Made by a program: the position numbers and the translations under genes | In this document: positions 42,210 through 42,378 of the stretch, piece by piece | How the letters are laid out: each line of letters starts with the position of its first letter | Position numbering within the stretch: position 1 is the stretch's first letter | Assembly: GCA_017462565.1 (NCBI GenBank) | Contig: JAFTQW010000044.1 | Span: forward strand, 1-42,378 | Source: Ruminococcus sp. | GTDB taxonomy: Bacteria > Bacillota > Clostridia > Oscillospirales > Ruminococcaceae | DNA length: 42,378 nt | Reading direction: 5' to 3' | The notes under the pieces: generated by a model | Seen by the model: the letters and a program-made list of their open reading frames with translations, nothing else | Database searches by the model: none | What the model was told of the DNA's origin: nothing

Positions 42210-42378
42210 AGGGGACGCTGCTCCCAACGGTCGCCCCTACCCTCTGTCAGCAAGCTGACATCTCCCTACACTGTAGGGAGTCACCCTTAAACTCCTGCCA
42301 AATGGATATCATCCCTTTGGAAACCCACAATTAAATTATTACAAATACCCCATAAAGGGGTATTTGTAATAATTTAGG
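42210..42378. repeat. Palindrome array including variable-palindrome repeat, copy 2
   Basis: From left to right: AGGGGACG with CGCCCCT; TGTCAGC-AA-GCTGACA (42245-42260); CTCCCTACA-C-TGTAGGGAG (42262-42280); then the conserved flank AAACTCCTGCCAAATGG (42289-42305) with CCCTTTGGAAACCC. Last is a perfect hairpin with arms 42332-42351 and 42357-42376 (20 bp) and loop ATAAA. The flank repeats that at 9462-9501; the hairpin sequence does not. The left part resembles interspersed palindromic repeats seen in gut Clostridia. The element runs to the window edge and may be cut. Confidence 0.7.

Overview
The window looks like a chromosomal segment of a low-GC Gram-positive anaerobe of class Clostridia, most likely a Ruminococcus-like member of the Oscillospiraceae. 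The evidence is the AddAB recombination nuclease, an LtaS-type enzyme, DUF896/YnzC, the TIGR03960-TIGR03936 radical SAM pair, the rplS-lepB-rbgA-rnhB-yraN order, the tig-clpP-clpX block, Firmicutes-type ribosome binding sites and 17-bp-spaced TTGACA/TATAAT promoters. The genus is inferred. No rRNA, tRNA or CRISPR array was seen.

Region 1 (1 to about 9.2 kb) is an AT-rich accessory island made mostly of broken genes: an ISAs1-type transposase, the tail of an ImmA/IrrE peptidase, a gamma-glutamylcyclotransferase-like gene and its small neighbour, a type II Thoeris anti-phage pair, a DUF2971 gene, a large unknown gene, and the tails of a large serine recombinase and a tyrosine recombinase. Most carry small lesions (one nonsense codon or one-base frameshifts), while the recombinases and the ImmA gene survive only as 3' ends. 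Only the Thoeris effector thsA (transmembrane plus Macro domain) and an AAA-ATPase/PD-(D/E)XK gene are fully open. The Thoeris TIR gene thsB has a single in-frame TGA, so the system is probably recently silenced.

Region 2 (9.2-26.6 kb) returns to intact chromosomal genes: tyrA; a convergent RluA-family pseudouridine synthase; a secreted tandem GH25 muramidase whose second catalytic domain has lost its acidic residues; addB-addA; and on the minus strand an HtrA-like protease, a FlK-like thioesterase with an LtaS-family synthase, and an SDR reductase with an HD-domain phosphohydrolase. Palindrome-rich, MITE-like elements lie between these genes, at 9702-9860, 20654-20875 and 22504-22661.

Region 3 (26.6-42.2 kb) is housekeeping on the plus strand: DUF896-cdd, the radical SAM pair, rplS, two overlapping type I signal peptidases, rbgA, rnhB, yraN, thrC, a metallophosphoesterase, tig-clpP-clpX, and a ClpC-like unfoldase that lacks the usual M-domain. 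The themes are ribosome assembly, protein export and proteolysis.

The last 170 bases hold an array of palindromes. One unit repeats a motif also present at 9462-9548: a conserved flank followed by a 20-bp-arm hairpin whose sequence differs completely between the two copies while perfect pairing is kept. With the Thoeris pair, this is the most unusual structure in the window.
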